The notes: generated by a model from the sequence alone, not told the origin. Positions 24,706 to 34,757 are shown, numbered from the stretch's first letter. The stretch: 64,000 nt of DNA from Pseudoalteromonas umbrosa (GCF_030125375.1 NZ_JASJUU010000006.1:124001-188000), one strand, 5' to 3'. Translations and numbers: made by a program.

Positions 24706-26050
24706 ATAGTGAATTAATAAAGACTATGGCGATTGCCAGCGGACAGACAAACTTAATATACCAAGGCCAAATCTTCCAAAAGAAGCTGCTTTCTACAGAC
24801 TCATTACCTTCTTTTATGGCATTGAGCAGTTTTCCTCTGTGCCAGATCCAACCTGCGAAGATACAGCACAGCATGCCGATTAACGGTTGAGAAAATTGTG
24901 TTGTTACTTGCACTACAAAGCCAAACAAGCTGTTGAAGTTTAATATGATAGTGACGCTTACTACACTGACAATCACACCTATTAGCCTTGTCGCATGAAC
25001 TCGTGCAAGAGCGAATTTCTCAACTACATAGGAAACCGGTGCTTCTAACATTGAAATAGAGCTGGTGAGTGCAGCGATGCTCATCAGTGCGAAGAAAGCA
25101 AAGCCAATAAAAATACCGATGCCGCCCATACTGTCAAACAAAGCAGGAAGCACTTGGAAAACAAGCGTATCTTCAGAAAGTAGCTCACCTGTTTGTGAGA
25201 ATATTTCGACACCTTGCGCCTGTGCAACGTACATGGCTGGTATGATCAGCATGCCTGCAACAAATGCAATGAATACATCAATAAGCGTAACATAAGCGCC
25301 AAGAGAAACTAAATTTTCTTGTTTACTGATGTAAGAACCGTAAATGATCATCACGCTGGTACCTAGTGATAATGAGAAAAATGCTTGTCCAAGCGCACTA
25401 ACTAATAAGTTTGGATCTAAGATTGAACTGAAATCTGGTACTAAATACGCCTTCATTCCTTCCATTGCACCGTCTTGAGTTAATACATACCCAATTAATG
25501 CAAACAGGATGAATAATAGCGCAGGCATAAGGCGTTTTGACCATTTTTCTATACCGTTTTCAACACCTTTACTAATAATGGCGACAGTGAGAAGAATAAA
25601 TACGGCTGTAAAAATCAGGTTCCTTGATAATGACTGCTCACTAAGCCATGAGGTGGCCGATTCACTACCGCTAATTACTGCGATAGGCTCCAGAGTTGCA
25701 CTGAACATCCAACCTGCTACGATTGCGTAAAAGCTTAGAATTAAGCCTGAACAAATAATACCACCGAAACCAACGATAAACGCAAAGCGTTTTTGTGCCG
25801 AGTTATTTGCCAGTTTTTGTAAAGAGGCTACTGCATTTGCTTGACCATGACGGCCAATCACTAGTTCAGCCATCAAAGCCGGATATGCAAGGCAAAAAGC
25901 TAGCACTAAATAGGCTAGTACAAACGCAGCTCCACCATTACTTGCCGTTTGTGTGGGAAACCCCCAAATATTGCCTAGACCTACTGCAGATCCTGCAGCA
26001 GCCATTATAAATCCAAACCGAGAACTAAACTCTCCTCGAATACTGCTCAT
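24704..26050 (-). CDS. Sodium-dependent transporter, NSS (SNF) family
   Basis: From the ATG at 26050 the product has 448 residues and about 12 membrane helices. The N-terminal RFGFIMAAAGSAVGLGNIWGFP is the unwound TM1 region that binds Na+ and substrate in LeuT-type transporters. FFSLSLGTSVMIIYGSY is the TM6 region. Substrates of bacterial NSS members are usually amino acids; which one is not readable here. The upstream extension of 13 residues (LRPSSKKEKDKN) is charged and lacks a ribosome site, so the shorter start is preferred. Confidence 0.92.
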   Translation of the reverse strand: MSSIRGEFSSRFGFIMAAAGSAVGLGNIWGFPTQTASNGGAAFVLAYLVLAFCLAYPALMAELVIGRHGQANAVASLQKLANNSAQKRFAFIVGFGGIICSGLILSFYAIVAGWMFSATLEPIAVISGSESATSWLSEQSLSRNLIFTAVFILLTVAIISKGVENGIEKWSKRLMPALLFILFALIGYVLTQDGAMEGMKAYLVPDFSSILDPNLLVSALGQAFFSLSLGTSVMIIYGSYISKQENLVSLGAYVTLIDVFIAFVAGMLIIPAMYVAQAQGVEIFSQTGELLSEDTLVFQVLPALFDSMGGIGIFIGFAFFALMSIAALTSSISMLEAPVSYVVEKFALARVHATRLIGVIVSVVSVTIILNFNSLFGFVVQVTTQFSQPLIGMLCCIFAGWIWHRGKLLNAIKEGNESVESSFFWKIWPWYIKFVCPLAIAIVFINSL

Positions 26051-26251
26051 GTTTTTATCTTTCTCTTTTTTTGAAGACGGCCGCAACAATCTACTGTAAT
26101 TGAGGCGAAATAAAAAGGTTTATCTGCACTGATCTGGCACAAGTTTTTGGTGGAAAAAGTAGCGTAGAGTTCAGTATCCATTATTTCTTATTAAAAGCCT
26201 TCTCAACTGTCTGTTTTATTTGCACTATTTTCGATTGTCTAATGGTTATTG

Positions 26252-27565
26252 TCAGTCACTCTGTACAGTTTGAGAGACTGCTTTACAGGGGAGAATTAAT
26301 GTAAATTTTGCGCCTCCGAGTAGCTCAGAGCGGCTTACAGAAGCTTTACCATGATGCCAGTCGACAACTTTCAAAACAATTGCAAGACCCAAGCCATAAC
26401 TTTTTCCGGCTCTGTTACGGTGACCTTGTTCTTGAAAAAATGGATTAAAAACTTTACTCCAGTTTTCAGGCTCTATACCCGGCCCATCGTCTTCTACGGT
26501 AATTTCTATTTCATGGTCGTGTAATTTTGCGCTGATAAATAATTGCATGTGAGCAAAATCACAGGCATTACTGAGGAGGTTGGAAACAGCACGAGCTAGC
26601 CAATGTAGATCCGCTTCCATTATGAGGTCAGGCTGCACTGAGGTATTTGCTGTAAGTCCGTTTTTTGACATTTTAGGATGCATTTGGGCGACAATGTCCG
26701 AGATGTAACCTTTTAACGTAATGGGCTCAAACTTCAATAGGTGAGATTTTTGTTCCAAGGTAGCGAACGATAGATAGCTGGAAAGCATATCTTCCATTTG
26801 ATCTAAATCTTTTTCCATGCGCTCAAGCAAATGGTGTATCTCATCAATATCATCTTCTTCTAGTGCAGCATCGAATCCAAATCTTAAACAGGCAACTGGG
26901 GTCCTTATATCATGTGACAGGCTAGAGGCCATTAGCTTGTTTTCGGCAAGCAGCTTTTCAATTTGATTAGCCATTCGGTTAAACGTGAGTTCAACATCTT
27001 TAATGTAAGTAAAGTGATTGACTTCGATTCTTGTGTCTAAATTTCCACTTGCAAACTGTTTTGCTGCGTGAGTAAGTACTGATAGTCTTTTTGCGAGTGG
27101 TGCCAGTACAAACCACATAAATGCACAAACACCGGAATAAAAAGCTAAGGTAAGTAGTACATCATAACTATTGCTTTCTGGTGGTTTTTCTAATTGTAAT
27201 TCTATGTAATCGGGTTTGATCGCGGGTGTAGATTTTAGTAAGTAAAAGTACCCTTCGTCAGAATCTATCAGTAGGCCCTGAGGTCGATGCATTTGCTCTG
27301 TGAGTTCAGAAGGCAGTGCCAAAGAGGTTCCTGAGTGATATTCGATTTTAAGATCAAAGTCTTCACCCGCTTGCTTAATAAAGTTCGTACGCTCTGAAGT
27401 GGGAGTATTTCCAGCTTGGTTCGCAATACCAACAAGTAACTTAGCTTGCCAAAAAAAATTGTCTTCGTCAGGTGTGGTTTGCTCACTGAACGTATCGATG
27501 AGCCATCCTAAAAGAATAATAGAGATGATCACACCGGTTAGTAATGAAAGGTATAGCTTTCTCAT
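26252..27565 (-). CDS. rstB: Sensor histidine kinase RstB-like
   Basis: The 437-residue inner-membrane kinase has TM1 at about 5-24, a small periplasmic sensor, TM2 near 135-155 and a HAMP segment (LAPLAKRLSVLTHAAKQFASGNLD). The HisKA box is SSLSHDIRTPVACLRF (phospho-His in SHDIRT). The ATPase has N-box VSNLLSNACDFA and G-boxes VEDDGPGI and GKSYGLGLAIV. A GGAG site precedes the ATG. It lies 98 bp downstream of rstA in the same direction. In enterobacteria RstBA responds to low Mg2+ and acid via PhoPQ; that input is not shown here. Confidence 0.87.
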   Translation of the reverse strand: MRKLYLSLLTGVIISIILLGWLIDTFSEQTTPDEDNFFWQAKLLVGIANQAGNTPTSERTNFIKQAGEDFDLKIEYHSGTSLALPSELTEQMHRPQGLLIDSDEGYFYLLKSTPAIKPDYIELQLEKPPESNSYDVLLTLAFYSGVCAFMWFVLAPLAKRLSVLTHAAKQFASGNLDTRIEVNHFTYIKDVELTFNRMANQIEKLLAENKLMASSLSHDIRTPVACLRFGFDAALEEDDIDEIHHLLERMEKDLDQMEDMLSSYLSFATLEQKSHLLKFEPITLKGYISDIVAQMHPKMSKNGLTANTSVQPDLIMEADLHWLARAVSNLLSNACDFAHMQLFISAKLHDHEIEITVEDDGPGIEPENWSKVFNPFFQEQGHRNRAGKSYGLGLAIVLKVVDWHHGKASVSRSELLGGAKFTLILPCKAVSQTVQSD

Positions 27566-27663
27566 TATTTAGCTCCAATGAGAGTAACGTAGAGCTGCAT
27601 TAAACAGAGATATCAAGTATCTGGGATCGTTGTAGCCTAGCTATGATACTAAGCTACTCAATA

Positions 27664-28371
27664 CTACCAAGCAGATGGCACCAATAAATATCCTTTGCCC
27701 CAAATTGTTTTAATTTTTTCAGGGTTCTGTGGGTCGTCATCAAATTTCTTACGCAAAGCTGAAATTAGGACGTCTACACTCCGGTCAAGGCCGTCATATT
27801 CGCGACCTTTAGTTGCTTTAAATACAGCATCTCTTGAGACGACTTCGCCGGCATTAGAGGCTAAGAAATGAAGCAGTAAGTATTCAGCACTTGAGATAAC
27901 CACTTCCTTATCAGATACCATCACCTTTCGTGATTGTGTGTCAATTTTAAGGTTGCCGACAGACAACAGCGCACTATTTTTTTGCTCTACATTGCTTGAA
28001 TCTTGCGCTGCGCGAGCATTAGCTTTTATTCTTGCTAAGAGTGCCCTTGGCCTCACTGGTTTTATTACATAGTCACTTGCACCTACTTCAAGGCCAATGA
28101 CTTCATCCATTTCTTCATCTTTTGCTGTAAGCATGATAATAGGCTTGTTGTAAAACTGCCTTAATTCCCTGCATACGCTTATACCATCTTGTCCCGGCAG
28201 CATGATATCAAGTAAAACCAAGTCTGGGTTGAATTGCTTAACCATCGCCACAACTTCATCGCCTCGATGACAGCATTGTGTCTTATAACCTTGATTATTT
28301 AAATAATCGGCAACCCATTGTGCGAGAGACTCATCATCCTCTACCAGTAAAATAGTTCCGTATTGCTCCAT
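27664..28371 (-). CDS. rstA: Response regulator RstA-like (OmpR family)
   Basis: The ATG at 28371 has GGAG 7 nt upstream and gives 235 residues. The receiver has the full acidic pocket (LVEDDESL), phospho-Asp in LVLLDIMLPGQDG, Thr in MLTAKDEE and Lys in VIKPVRPRALLAR; the last is the RstA-type signature. The winged helix spans about 140-233 and ends YLLVPSAW. It pairs with the RstB-like kinase downstream. A paralogue with a degenerate receiver is encoded at 13557-14264. Confidence 0.9.
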   Translation of the reverse strand: MEQYGTILLVEDDESLAQWVADYLNNQGYKTQCCHRGDEVVAMVKQFNPDLVLLDIMLPGQDGISVCRELRQFYNKPIIMLTAKDEEMDEVIGLEVGASDYVIKPVRPRALLARIKANARAAQDSSNVEQKNSALLSVGNLKIDTQSRKVMVSDKEVVISSAEYLLLHFLASNAGEVVSRDAVFKATKGREYDGLDRSVDVLISALRKKFDDDPQNPEKIKTIWGKGYLLVPSAW

Positions 28372-28514
28372 AAACAAGCTCCTTTAAATCGCATAAGCGC
28401 AGACCCAAATGTAGCGCTTACTTTTGATACAATCATACTAACTTTATATTTCAACAGCGCCAATTATAATTATTGTCGGCGCGAAAAATGTAATGAAGTG
28501 TATGAGTTTGTTGA

Positions 28515-29318
28515 TTATTGCACGTTTAACTTATCAATAAGGCCCTTCGTTAGTTTCAGTTGCATTTTAGTAGTGAGTGCGCTGACTTCGTCTTTCTCAC
28601 ATGCTCCAGCGACCTTGATAAGTGGTGTTTGCGTCGGTTTCACGATGTACTTTGGGATATTAATTGCTGTCTGATACCTTTGTTGCCTAGCTTTATCAGT
28701 ATTTTGTTCTGCAATAAATTCAATAATATCTTTTTCGTTAGTGATACGTTGTGTTTCAGTGAATGTATACTGCATGGGTATGCCTTGAAATCCAGCGCTA
28801 TCCACAGAGGATTTAGCAAACCAAACAACATCCGATGATTGGTTGTGCGTCAATCGCATGCTCAAAGAAACAACTATATTGCTACATTGTTTTGTCGGCA
28901 TGGTCTGAGATATTTTCGTAATGTATGGATGGTCGCTGGTTGGTTTGTTAAAAACATAAATTTTATCTTTACCAAAGGTAAGATCGACTTGCTGAATGAT
29001 CAGGCGATAATCTGTGTTTTCGTGATTGTCAACAATTAGCCCCTTATCGCTTAAAATATTAACTAGCGCATCGTGGAGCTCATCCGTGATTGTGACTTTA
29101 TTTGTATCTATGTATACGGAATCTAATTTTTTGACGGGATGTGCAGGCAATTGAACCGATTTTATACGGGCAGATTCTAATTCACTGCTGTAGCTTATTT
29201 GGAATATAGACTTTTGTAATAGTGGTTTTGGAGGCATACGCAGCTTAGGTGCAAGTGGTTGTGAAAGCATACAACCTGTAAGCCCTGTTAAAGCAATAGC
29301 GCCTATGATTACTCGCAT
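28515..29318 (-). CDS. Uncharacterised lipoprotein
   Basis: The chosen ATG (29318) has GAGG about 9 nt upstream and gives 267 residues beginning with a signal peptide and lipobox LTGC (Cys15). The body resembles surface lipoproteins that carry an N-terminal extended region (PLAPKLRMPPKPLLQKSIFQISYSSE). An alpha/beta domain with TITDELHDALVNILSDKG follows, recalling DUF4136 or LptE-like folds, but I cannot assign a family. It lies 143 bp upstream of rstA in the same direction. Low GC suggests no special transfer signal beyond the local average. Confidence 0.65.
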   Translation of the reverse strand: MRVIIGAIALTGLTGCMLSQPLAPKLRMPPKPLLQKSIFQISYSSELESARIKSVQLPAHPVKKLDSVYIDTNKVTITDELHDALVNILSDKGLIVDNHENTDYRLIIQQVDLTFGKDKIYVFNKPTSDHPYITKISQTMPTKQCSNIVVSLSMRLTHNQSSDVVWFAKSSVDSAGFQGIPMQYTFTETQRITNEKDIIEFIAEQNTDKARQQRYQTAINIPKYIVKPTQTPLIKVAGACEKDEVSALTTKMQLKLTKGLIDKLNVQ

Positions 29319-29543
29319 TATTAAATACCTCAAATTACTTTTCTTTATTATCATGTAAAGTCACCGTGCTAAATTCTACCTTGTAATCATGAGTCACATA
29401 TAGTCTAAAAATGTTCAAGATTGTAACTAGTTATATTATGTAACTTTTATTCTACAAAAAGATTAGCGGTTTAAATCAATCTGTGTCGTGAGACAGCGAC
29501 TTACGTGATACCATAACATCGCGTGTTAATGAACTGAGTCATT

Positions 29544-30698
29544 ATGAAGTCACTATTTATATTTTCAAAATGCTTAATGTTGATGGTTTTATCTCAGCCT
29601 GTAAAAAGTAATGAGATAGACAGAGCCAAAGCGTGGGAGCATTTTGTAAACGACTATTCTAAGCAAGTACAGCGAAAACTAAAAGAAAAATCGGTACCGG
29701 GTGCAGCTTTGAGTATCACCCATATGGAGTTTGGCGACTTAGCCAAAGGTTACGGGCGCACTAAAGTCAAAAACGGGAAGAAAGTTAATGGCAGAACTCG
29801 TTTTCGATTAGCATCGGTTTCGAAAACATTTGCAGGATCTCTGACGGCTAAATTGGCAGCTGAAAACCGTGTAGATTTGGATAAGTATGTTGCTGACTAC
29901 CTGCCAATCTTCTTAGATAGTCAATACTCCACATTGCGAGTTTATCACTTATTAAGCCATTCGAGTGGTTTAGTACCCAATGCCTATGACAATCTTATTG
30001 AATCGCGAATGTCCTACCAGGACATTTACCCTAGGCTATTGAAAGTTGAGAGCCTTTGTAAGCCGGGTATTTGTTATGGCTATCAAAATGTTATGTTCAG
30101 TTTAGTCGGTAATGTCATTGAACAAGCTACTGGTTTGAGTTATGAAACCTGGCTAAATGAATTTATGTTTAAGCCACTGGGTATGAAAGATGCTGGCCTT
30201 GGGTTTGAACACATGACGAGCAATGATAACTATGCATTGCCGCATGTTAAAGGGAGAAAGAACTGGCATACTGCAAGACTTAAAAAGCATTATTACAAAG
30301 TCGCGCCTGCGGCTGGTGTTAATGCAAGCGCCGAAGATATGGTCACTTGGTTGAAGGCACAACTGGGCGCATACCCGAGTGTTTTATCGCTAGATGCTTT
30401 AACGATTCAATCTCGCCCATTCACTCGAACAAAACGTGAGCTCAAGCGCAGAGTATGGCGCAAGTATGTTGATCATGCACACTACGGGTTGGGGTGGCGG
30501 ATATATGATTTTGAAGGCGAAACGTTATATTACCATAGTGGCTGGGTACAAGGTTATAGAACAGACGTCGTTGTGATCCCATATTTGGGAATTGGGTTTA
30601 GCTTACTGCTTAACGCAGAGAGTGGTGTTATTAATCAGCTAACTACAAACTTTATTCGTGACGCAATTGCAGTCGCTAGGGGAGCAGAGCCGCGTTAG
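29544..30698 (+). CDS. Serine hydrolase, class C beta-lactamase / PBP-like family
   Basis: The 384-residue protein has a signal peptide (about residues 1-22). The beta-lactamase superfamily core shows SVSK (nucleophile Ser91, Lys94), the YxN box YQN, and HSG in the KTG position (YYHSGWVQGY). These are the motifs of esterases, D-aminopeptidases and penicillin-binding-protein-like hydrolases grouped with AmpC; His-Ser-Gly favours esterase or peptidase activity over true AmpC, which uses Lys-Thr-Gly. A hairpin overlaps its 3' end. It stands alone. Confidence 0.9.
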   Translation: MKSLFIFSKCLMLMVLSQPVKSNEIDRAKAWEHFVNDYSKQVQRKLKEKSVPGAALSITHMEFGDLAKGYGRTKVKNGKKVNGRTRFRLASVSKTFAGSLTAKLAAENRVDLDKYVADYLPIFLDSQYSTLRVYHLLSHSSGLVPNAYDNLIESRMSYQDIYPRLLKVESLCKPGICYGYQNVMFSLVGNVIEQATGLSYETWLNEFMFKPLGMKDAGLGFEHMTSNDNYALPHVKGRKNWHTARLKKHYYKVAPAAGVNASAEDMVTWLKAQLGAYPSVLSLDALTIQSRPFTRTKRELKRRVWRKYVDHAHYGLGWRIYDFEGETLYYHSGWVQGYRTDVVVIPYLGIGFSLLLNAESGVINQLTTNFIRDAIAVARGAEPR

Positions 30699-30705
30699 CG
30701 GCTCT
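30686..30705. terminator. Hairpin at the serine hydrolase 3' end
   Basis: AGAGCCGC/GCGGCTCT with loop GTTA overlaps the stop codon (30696-30698) and lies between convergent genes. The following ATTAAATAAT is AT-rich but not a T-run. Confidence 0.55.
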
Positions 30706-30717
30706 ATTAAATAATGA

Positions 30718-31014
30718 TTAGTTGCGAGGAAGAATAATTTTCTTCTCATCGCTCTGACGATAAAGTACTAAAATATGACCGATCGATTGAACTTTATGCG
30801 CGCCAGTTTCGCGGATAATGGCATCGAAAATCAGTTGCTTGGTTTCACGGTCATTAGTAGGGACTTTAACTTTGATCAATTCATGGATTTCTAAACATTG
30901 TTCAATTTCTAACAATACGCCCTCTGTTAAGCCGTTACCACCGAGTAAAACGACAGGTTTAAGAGCGTGAGCTAACCCTTTCAGGTGCTGCTTTTGTTTA
31001 TTTGATAAAGTCAT
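30718..31014 (-). CDS. yhbY: Ribosome assembly RNA-binding protein YhbY
   Basis: The 98-residue protein is a single CRM domain: LSNKQKQHLKGLAHALKPVVLLGGNGLTEGVL carries the GxxG loop (GGNG) that binds RNA, and ETGAHKVQSIGHILVLYR completes the fold. YhbY associates with pre-50S particles. It is divergent from rlmE with a short gap, the typical gammaproteobacterial arrangement. Confidence 0.95.
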   Translation of the reverse strand: MTLSNKQKQHLKGLAHALKPVVLLGGNGLTEGVLLEIEQCLEIHELIKVKVPTNDRETKQLIFDAIIRETGAHKVQSIGHILVLYRQSDEKKIILPRN

Positions 31015-31098
31015 ATTGGTACAATTTACTAAATTAAGGCTTGAATTCTCGTTATTCTAACGCCATCTAAAGAAGATTACTAATGAGTTACAGTGAAT

Positions 31099-31728
31099 AT
31101 GGCAAATAAAAAACATTCAGCGAGTTCTAAACGCTGGTTAAAAGAGCATGTAGATGACCCTTTTGTTCATGAAGCACAAAAGCGTGGTTATCGCTCACGG
31201 GCTGTATTTAAGCTTGAAGAGATACAACAGCGAGACAAATTAATCCGCCCAGGTATGCATGTTGTGGATTTGGGAGCTGCACCAGGAAGTTGGTCGCAGT
31301 ATTTGGCTGAGCAAGTTGGTGATAAAGGAGAGGTTATCGCATGTGATATTCTCCCAATGGACTCGTTGCCGGGTGTTGCATTTTTACAAGGCGATTTCCG
31401 TGAAGAGAGCGTACTTGAGGCATTGTTAGATCGTATTGGTGGAAAAAATATTGATGTAGTTTTTTCAGATATGGCACCAAACATGAGTGGAAACAATGTG
31501 ATAGACCAAGCTGGTAGTATGTATTTGGTTGAGCTAGCTTTAGATATGTGTCATCAAGTGCTGAAATCTAATGGTGCTTTTGCAGTCAAAGTTTTCCAAG
31601 GGGAAGGGTTTGATCAATTTGTACAAGAAGTACGTAATGCATTTAAAGTTGTAAAGATCCGTAAACCAAAAGCGTCTCGACCTAGATCACGTGAAGTATA
31701 TATAGTGGCGACAGGATACAAACTGTAG
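31099..31728 (+). CDS. rlmE: 23S rRNA (uridine2552-2'-O)-methyltransferase RlmE
   Basis: This 209-residue SAM-dependent methyltransferase methylates U2552 of 23S rRNA during 50S maturation. SAM motif VVDLGAAPGSWSQYL, catalytic Lys/Asp positions in FSDMAPNMSG and AVKVFQGEGF, and the terminal RPRSREVYIVATGYK all match E. coli RlmE (FtsJ/RrmJ). The ATG at 31099 (MANKKHSASS) gives an N-terminus like E. coli; a GTG two codons earlier is possible, and neither has a clear ribosome site. ftsH follows after 58 bp. Confidence 0.95.
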   Translation: MANKKHSASSKRWLKEHVDDPFVHEAQKRGYRSRAVFKLEEIQQRDKLIRPGMHVVDLGAAPGSWSQYLAEQVGDKGEVIACDILPMDSLPGVAFLQGDFREESVLEALLDRIGGKNIDVVFSDMAPNMSGNNVIDQAGSMYLVELALDMCHQVLKSNGAFAVKVFQGEGFDQFVQEVRNAFKVVKIRKPKASRPRSREVYIVATGYKL

Positions 31729-31786
31729 TACAGTTGAGGTGCATTAAAGATGATTTTAAATAAATTGGATACAAGAGGTTAACCCC

Positions 31787-33733
31787 TTGAGCGATATGGC
31801 GAAGAACTTAATTCTCTGGTTAGTCATTGCAGTAGTGCTTATGACTGTGTTTCAGAGTTTCAATGGTGGCGAGCAAATTGATCGTCAAACAAGTTACACT
31901 CAGTTTGTAAAAGAAGTACGCAGTGGGGCGATCAGAGAAGCAAATATTGATCGTACGGCTGGTACTATTTCAGGGACAAAAAGTAATGGTGAACGTTTTC
32001 AAACAATCATGCCATTATATGATGAAGACCTAATTAATGATTTGCTAAAAAATGATGTAAACGTGAAAGGCGTTGCACCAGAAGAGCAATCGTTCTTGGC
32101 GAATGTGTTCATTTCATGGTTCCCAATGTTGCTGTTAATCGGTGTATGGATTTTCTTCATGCGTCAGATGCAAGGCGGTGGTGGTAAAGGCGCAATGTCG
32201 TTTGGTAAAAGTAAAGCTCGTTTGATGAGTGAAGACCAAGTCAAAACGACGTTTGCCGATGTAGCTGGCTGTGATGAAGCAAAAGAAGATGTAACAGAGC
32301 TTGTTGATTTTCTACGTGACCCGTCAAAATTTCAGAAGCTTGGCGGTAATATCCCTAAAGGGGTATTAATGGTAGGTCCTCCTGGTACAGGTAAAACGCT
32401 ACTTGCGAAGGCAGTTGCTGGTGAAGCAAAAGTGCCTTTCTTTACAATTTCTGGTTCAGACTTTGTAGAGATGTTTGTTGGTGTTGGTGCATCGCGTGTT
32501 AGAGATATGTTTGAGCAAGCTAAAAAGGCAGCGCCATGCATAATCTTTATCGATGAAATTGATGCCGTTGGACGCAAGCGTGGAGCTGGTATGGGTGGTG
32601 GTCACGATGAACGTGAGCAGACACTAAACCAAATGTTGGTCGAGATGGATGGTTTTGAAGGCAATGAAGGTATTATCGTGATTGCCGCGACAAACAGACC
32701 TGACGTTTTAGACCCAGCTCTATTGAGACCTGGACGTTTTGACCGTCAAGTTGTTGTAGGCTTGCCAGATGTTAGAGGCCGTGAGCAAATTCTTAACGTT
32801 CATATGCGTAAAGTGCCATTAGACTCAAATGTTGAGGCATCTTTGATAGCGCGTGGAACACCAGGCTTTTCAGGTGCAGACCTTGCTAACTTGGTAAATG
32901 AAGCTGCATTGTTCGCTGCGCGCGGAAACAAACGCAAAGTGAGCATGGCTGAATTTGATGCTGCAAAAGACAAAATTATGATGGGCGCAGAGCGCAAATC
33001 AATGGTGATGTCTGAGAAAGAAAAAGAAATGACGGCATACCACGAAGCAGGTCACGCAATTGTTGGACGCTTAGTTCCAGAGCATGATCCTGTTTATAAA
33101 GTATCTATAATCCCTCGCGGACGTGCACTTGGGGTGACTATGTACTTGCCTGAGCAAGATCGCGTTAGTCATTCAAAAGAACACTTAGAGTCGATGTTAT
33201 CTAGCTTGTATGGTGGTCGTATAGCTGAAGCCATTATCTATGGTGATGATAAAGTAACGACCGGCGCAAGTAATGATATTGAACGTGCAACTGATATTGC
33301 CCGTAAGATGGTAACACAGTGGGGTCTTAGCCCTGTACTAGGGCCACAAATGTACATGGAAGAGCAAGGCGAAATGTATATGGGTGGTGGTAGCTCAAGA
33401 TTGGCTGGTGTGTCTGATGAGACAGCAAAATTGATTGATGCTGAAATCAAGAAATTTGTAACCAACAACTATGATAGAGCGGAACAAATCCTCAAAGACA
33501 ATATGGACATACTCCATGCAATGAAAGATGCGCTAATGAAGTATGAAACGATTGATGCAGGACAAATTGACGACTTGATGGAGCGTAAAGAGGTACGTCC
33601 ACCAAGAGATGCACATGACCGTAAGCCAGACCAAGATAGTGGTTTGAATGGTGGTGCTTCAGCAACTCAAGTTGAAGAATCTAGTGCAGAAATTCCATCT
33701 CAATCAAATACAGAGCTTGATGATAAGCCTTAA
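31787..33733 (+). CDS. ftsH: ATP-dependent zinc metalloprotease FtsH
   Basis: This 648-residue membrane AAA+ protease has two N-terminal transmembrane helices (about 5-25 and 103-122) flanking a periplasmic domain. Walker A is GPPGTGKT, Walker B IIFIDEID, SRH region ATNRPDVLDPALLRPGRFDRQ, and the zinc site HEAGH with a downstream Asp. It degrades misfolded membrane proteins, sigma-32 and LpxC. The TTG at 31787 has AGAGG 8 nt upstream; the ATG three codons later (MAKNLILW) is 17 nt away, so TTG is preferred. Confidence 0.97.
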   Translation: MSDMAKNLILWLVIAVVLMTVFQSFNGGEQIDRQTSYTQFVKEVRSGAIREANIDRTAGTISGTKSNGERFQTIMPLYDEDLINDLLKNDVNVKGVAPEEQSFLANVFISWFPMLLLIGVWIFFMRQMQGGGGKGAMSFGKSKARLMSEDQVKTTFADVAGCDEAKEDVTELVDFLRDPSKFQKLGGNIPKGVLMVGPPGTGKTLLAKAVAGEAKVPFFTISGSDFVEMFVGVGASRVRDMFEQAKKAAPCIIFIDEIDAVGRKRGAGMGGGHDEREQTLNQMLVEMDGFEGNEGIIVIAATNRPDVLDPALLRPGRFDRQVVVGLPDVRGREQILNVHMRKVPLDSNVEASLIARGTPGFSGADLANLVNEAALFAARGNKRKVSMAEFDAAKDKIMMGAERKSMVMSEKEKEMTAYHEAGHAIVGRLVPEHDPVYKVSIIPRGRALGVTMYLPEQDRVSHSKEHLESMLSSLYGGRIAEAIIYGDDKVTTGASNDIERATDIARKMVTQWGLSPVLGPQMYMEEQGEMYMGGGSSRLAGVSDETAKLIDAEIKKFVTNNYDRAEQILKDNMDILHAMKDALMKYETIDAGQIDDLMERKEVRPPRDAHDRKPDQDSGLNGGASATQVEESSAEIPSQSNTELDDKP

Positions 33734-33762
33734 TCAAAGGTAAAATAGCACTGTAGGAATTC

Positions 33763-33790
33763 AGGCCTCGAGCTTTCTCGGGGCCTTTTT
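33763..33790 (+). terminator. Intrinsic terminator after ftsH
   Basis: AGGCCTCGAG pairs with CTCGGGGCCT (one G-T pair), with a CTTT loop and a T-run, in the 178-bp gap before folP. Confidence 0.85.
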
Positions 33791-33911
33791 GTATCTTTTA
33801 TTTACTTTACACCTGTTTATTTCTAGCTAACTTTATTTTTAGTGAATCTAATCAATAATCTGGAAGGGCCAGTTAAAGTATGCTTAGATACAATTAGCAG
33901 GAAGGTAACAC

Positions 33912-34757
33912 ATGTTTCAACTTTCATTACCCCGAGGTCGCACTTTAGACCTTTCTAGCCCGCATATAATGGGCATCGTAAATACAACTCCAGATTCATT
34001 TTCTGATGGCGGCAAGAACTACAAAAATGATAGCGCTGTCATAAATTCGCTTTCATTGCTCGAAGAGGGCGCAACTATTCTTGATATTGGTGGAGAGTCC
34101 ACTAGACCTGGCGCGTCTGATGTTACGTTAGACGAGGAGCTTGAGCGCGTTATTCCTGTTATTGAACGAATAAGAGCGCAGTCAGATTGTGTTATTTCGA
34201 TAGATACCAGCAAAGCTGAAGTGATGCGCCAAGCGTTATTGGCTGGTGCAGATATTATTAATGATGTTCGCGCTTTACGCGAAGAAGGGTGTTTATCTGT
34301 CGCTTCGCAATTTCCAGATGCACCCATTTGCCTGATGCATATGCAGGGTCAGCCTAGAACGATGCAGCAAGCACCTAAATATGGGCATCTTATAAATGAT
34401 ATTAAAGACTTTTTTCATAAGCGTATTGATGCCTGTGTAGAGGCTGGGATCGATCGTTCTAGATTAATACTCGACCCAGGTTTTGGCTTTGGAAAATCGC
34501 TTCAACACAACTTCGAGTTACTTGGTAAGTTTCATAAATTTGCAGATTTTAATTTGCCTGTGTTGGCGGGGTTGTCGCGTAAATCAATGTTCGGGAATTT
34601 ATTAAATCGGGATACAAGTGAGCGCTTGCCGGCAAGTTTAGCTGGTGCTTTATTGTGTGCACAGCAGGGCGCACATATTCTTCGCGTTCACGATGTAAAA
34701 GAAACCAATGATGTGCTGCAGGTGTGGTCTGCAGCAAAGCATGGAGTAATTAAATGA
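33912..34757 (+). CDS. folP: Dihydropteroate synthase
   Basis: This 281-residue cytoplasmic TIM-barrel enzyme joins p-aminobenzoate to dihydropterin pyrophosphate in folate synthesis and is the sulfonamide target. The pyrophosphate loop IMGIVNTTPDSFSDGG and the second signature ILDIGGESTRPGA are intact, as is the C-terminal LRVHDV. Its stop overlaps the glmM start by 4 nt (ATGA), so translation is coupled as in E. coli. Confidence 0.96.
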   Translation: MFQLSLPRGRTLDLSSPHIMGIVNTTPDSFSDGGKNYKNDSAVINSLSLLEEGATILDIGGESTRPGASDVTLDEELERVIPVIERIRAQSDCVISIDTSKAEVMRQALLAGADIINDVRALREEGCLSVASQFPDAPICLMHMQGQPRTMQQAPKYGHLINDIKDFFHKRIDACVEAGIDRSRLILDPGFGFGKSLQHNFELLGKFHKFADFNLPVLAGLSRKSMFGNLLNRDTSERLPASLAGALLCAQQGAHILRVHDVKETNDVLQVWSAAKHGVIK

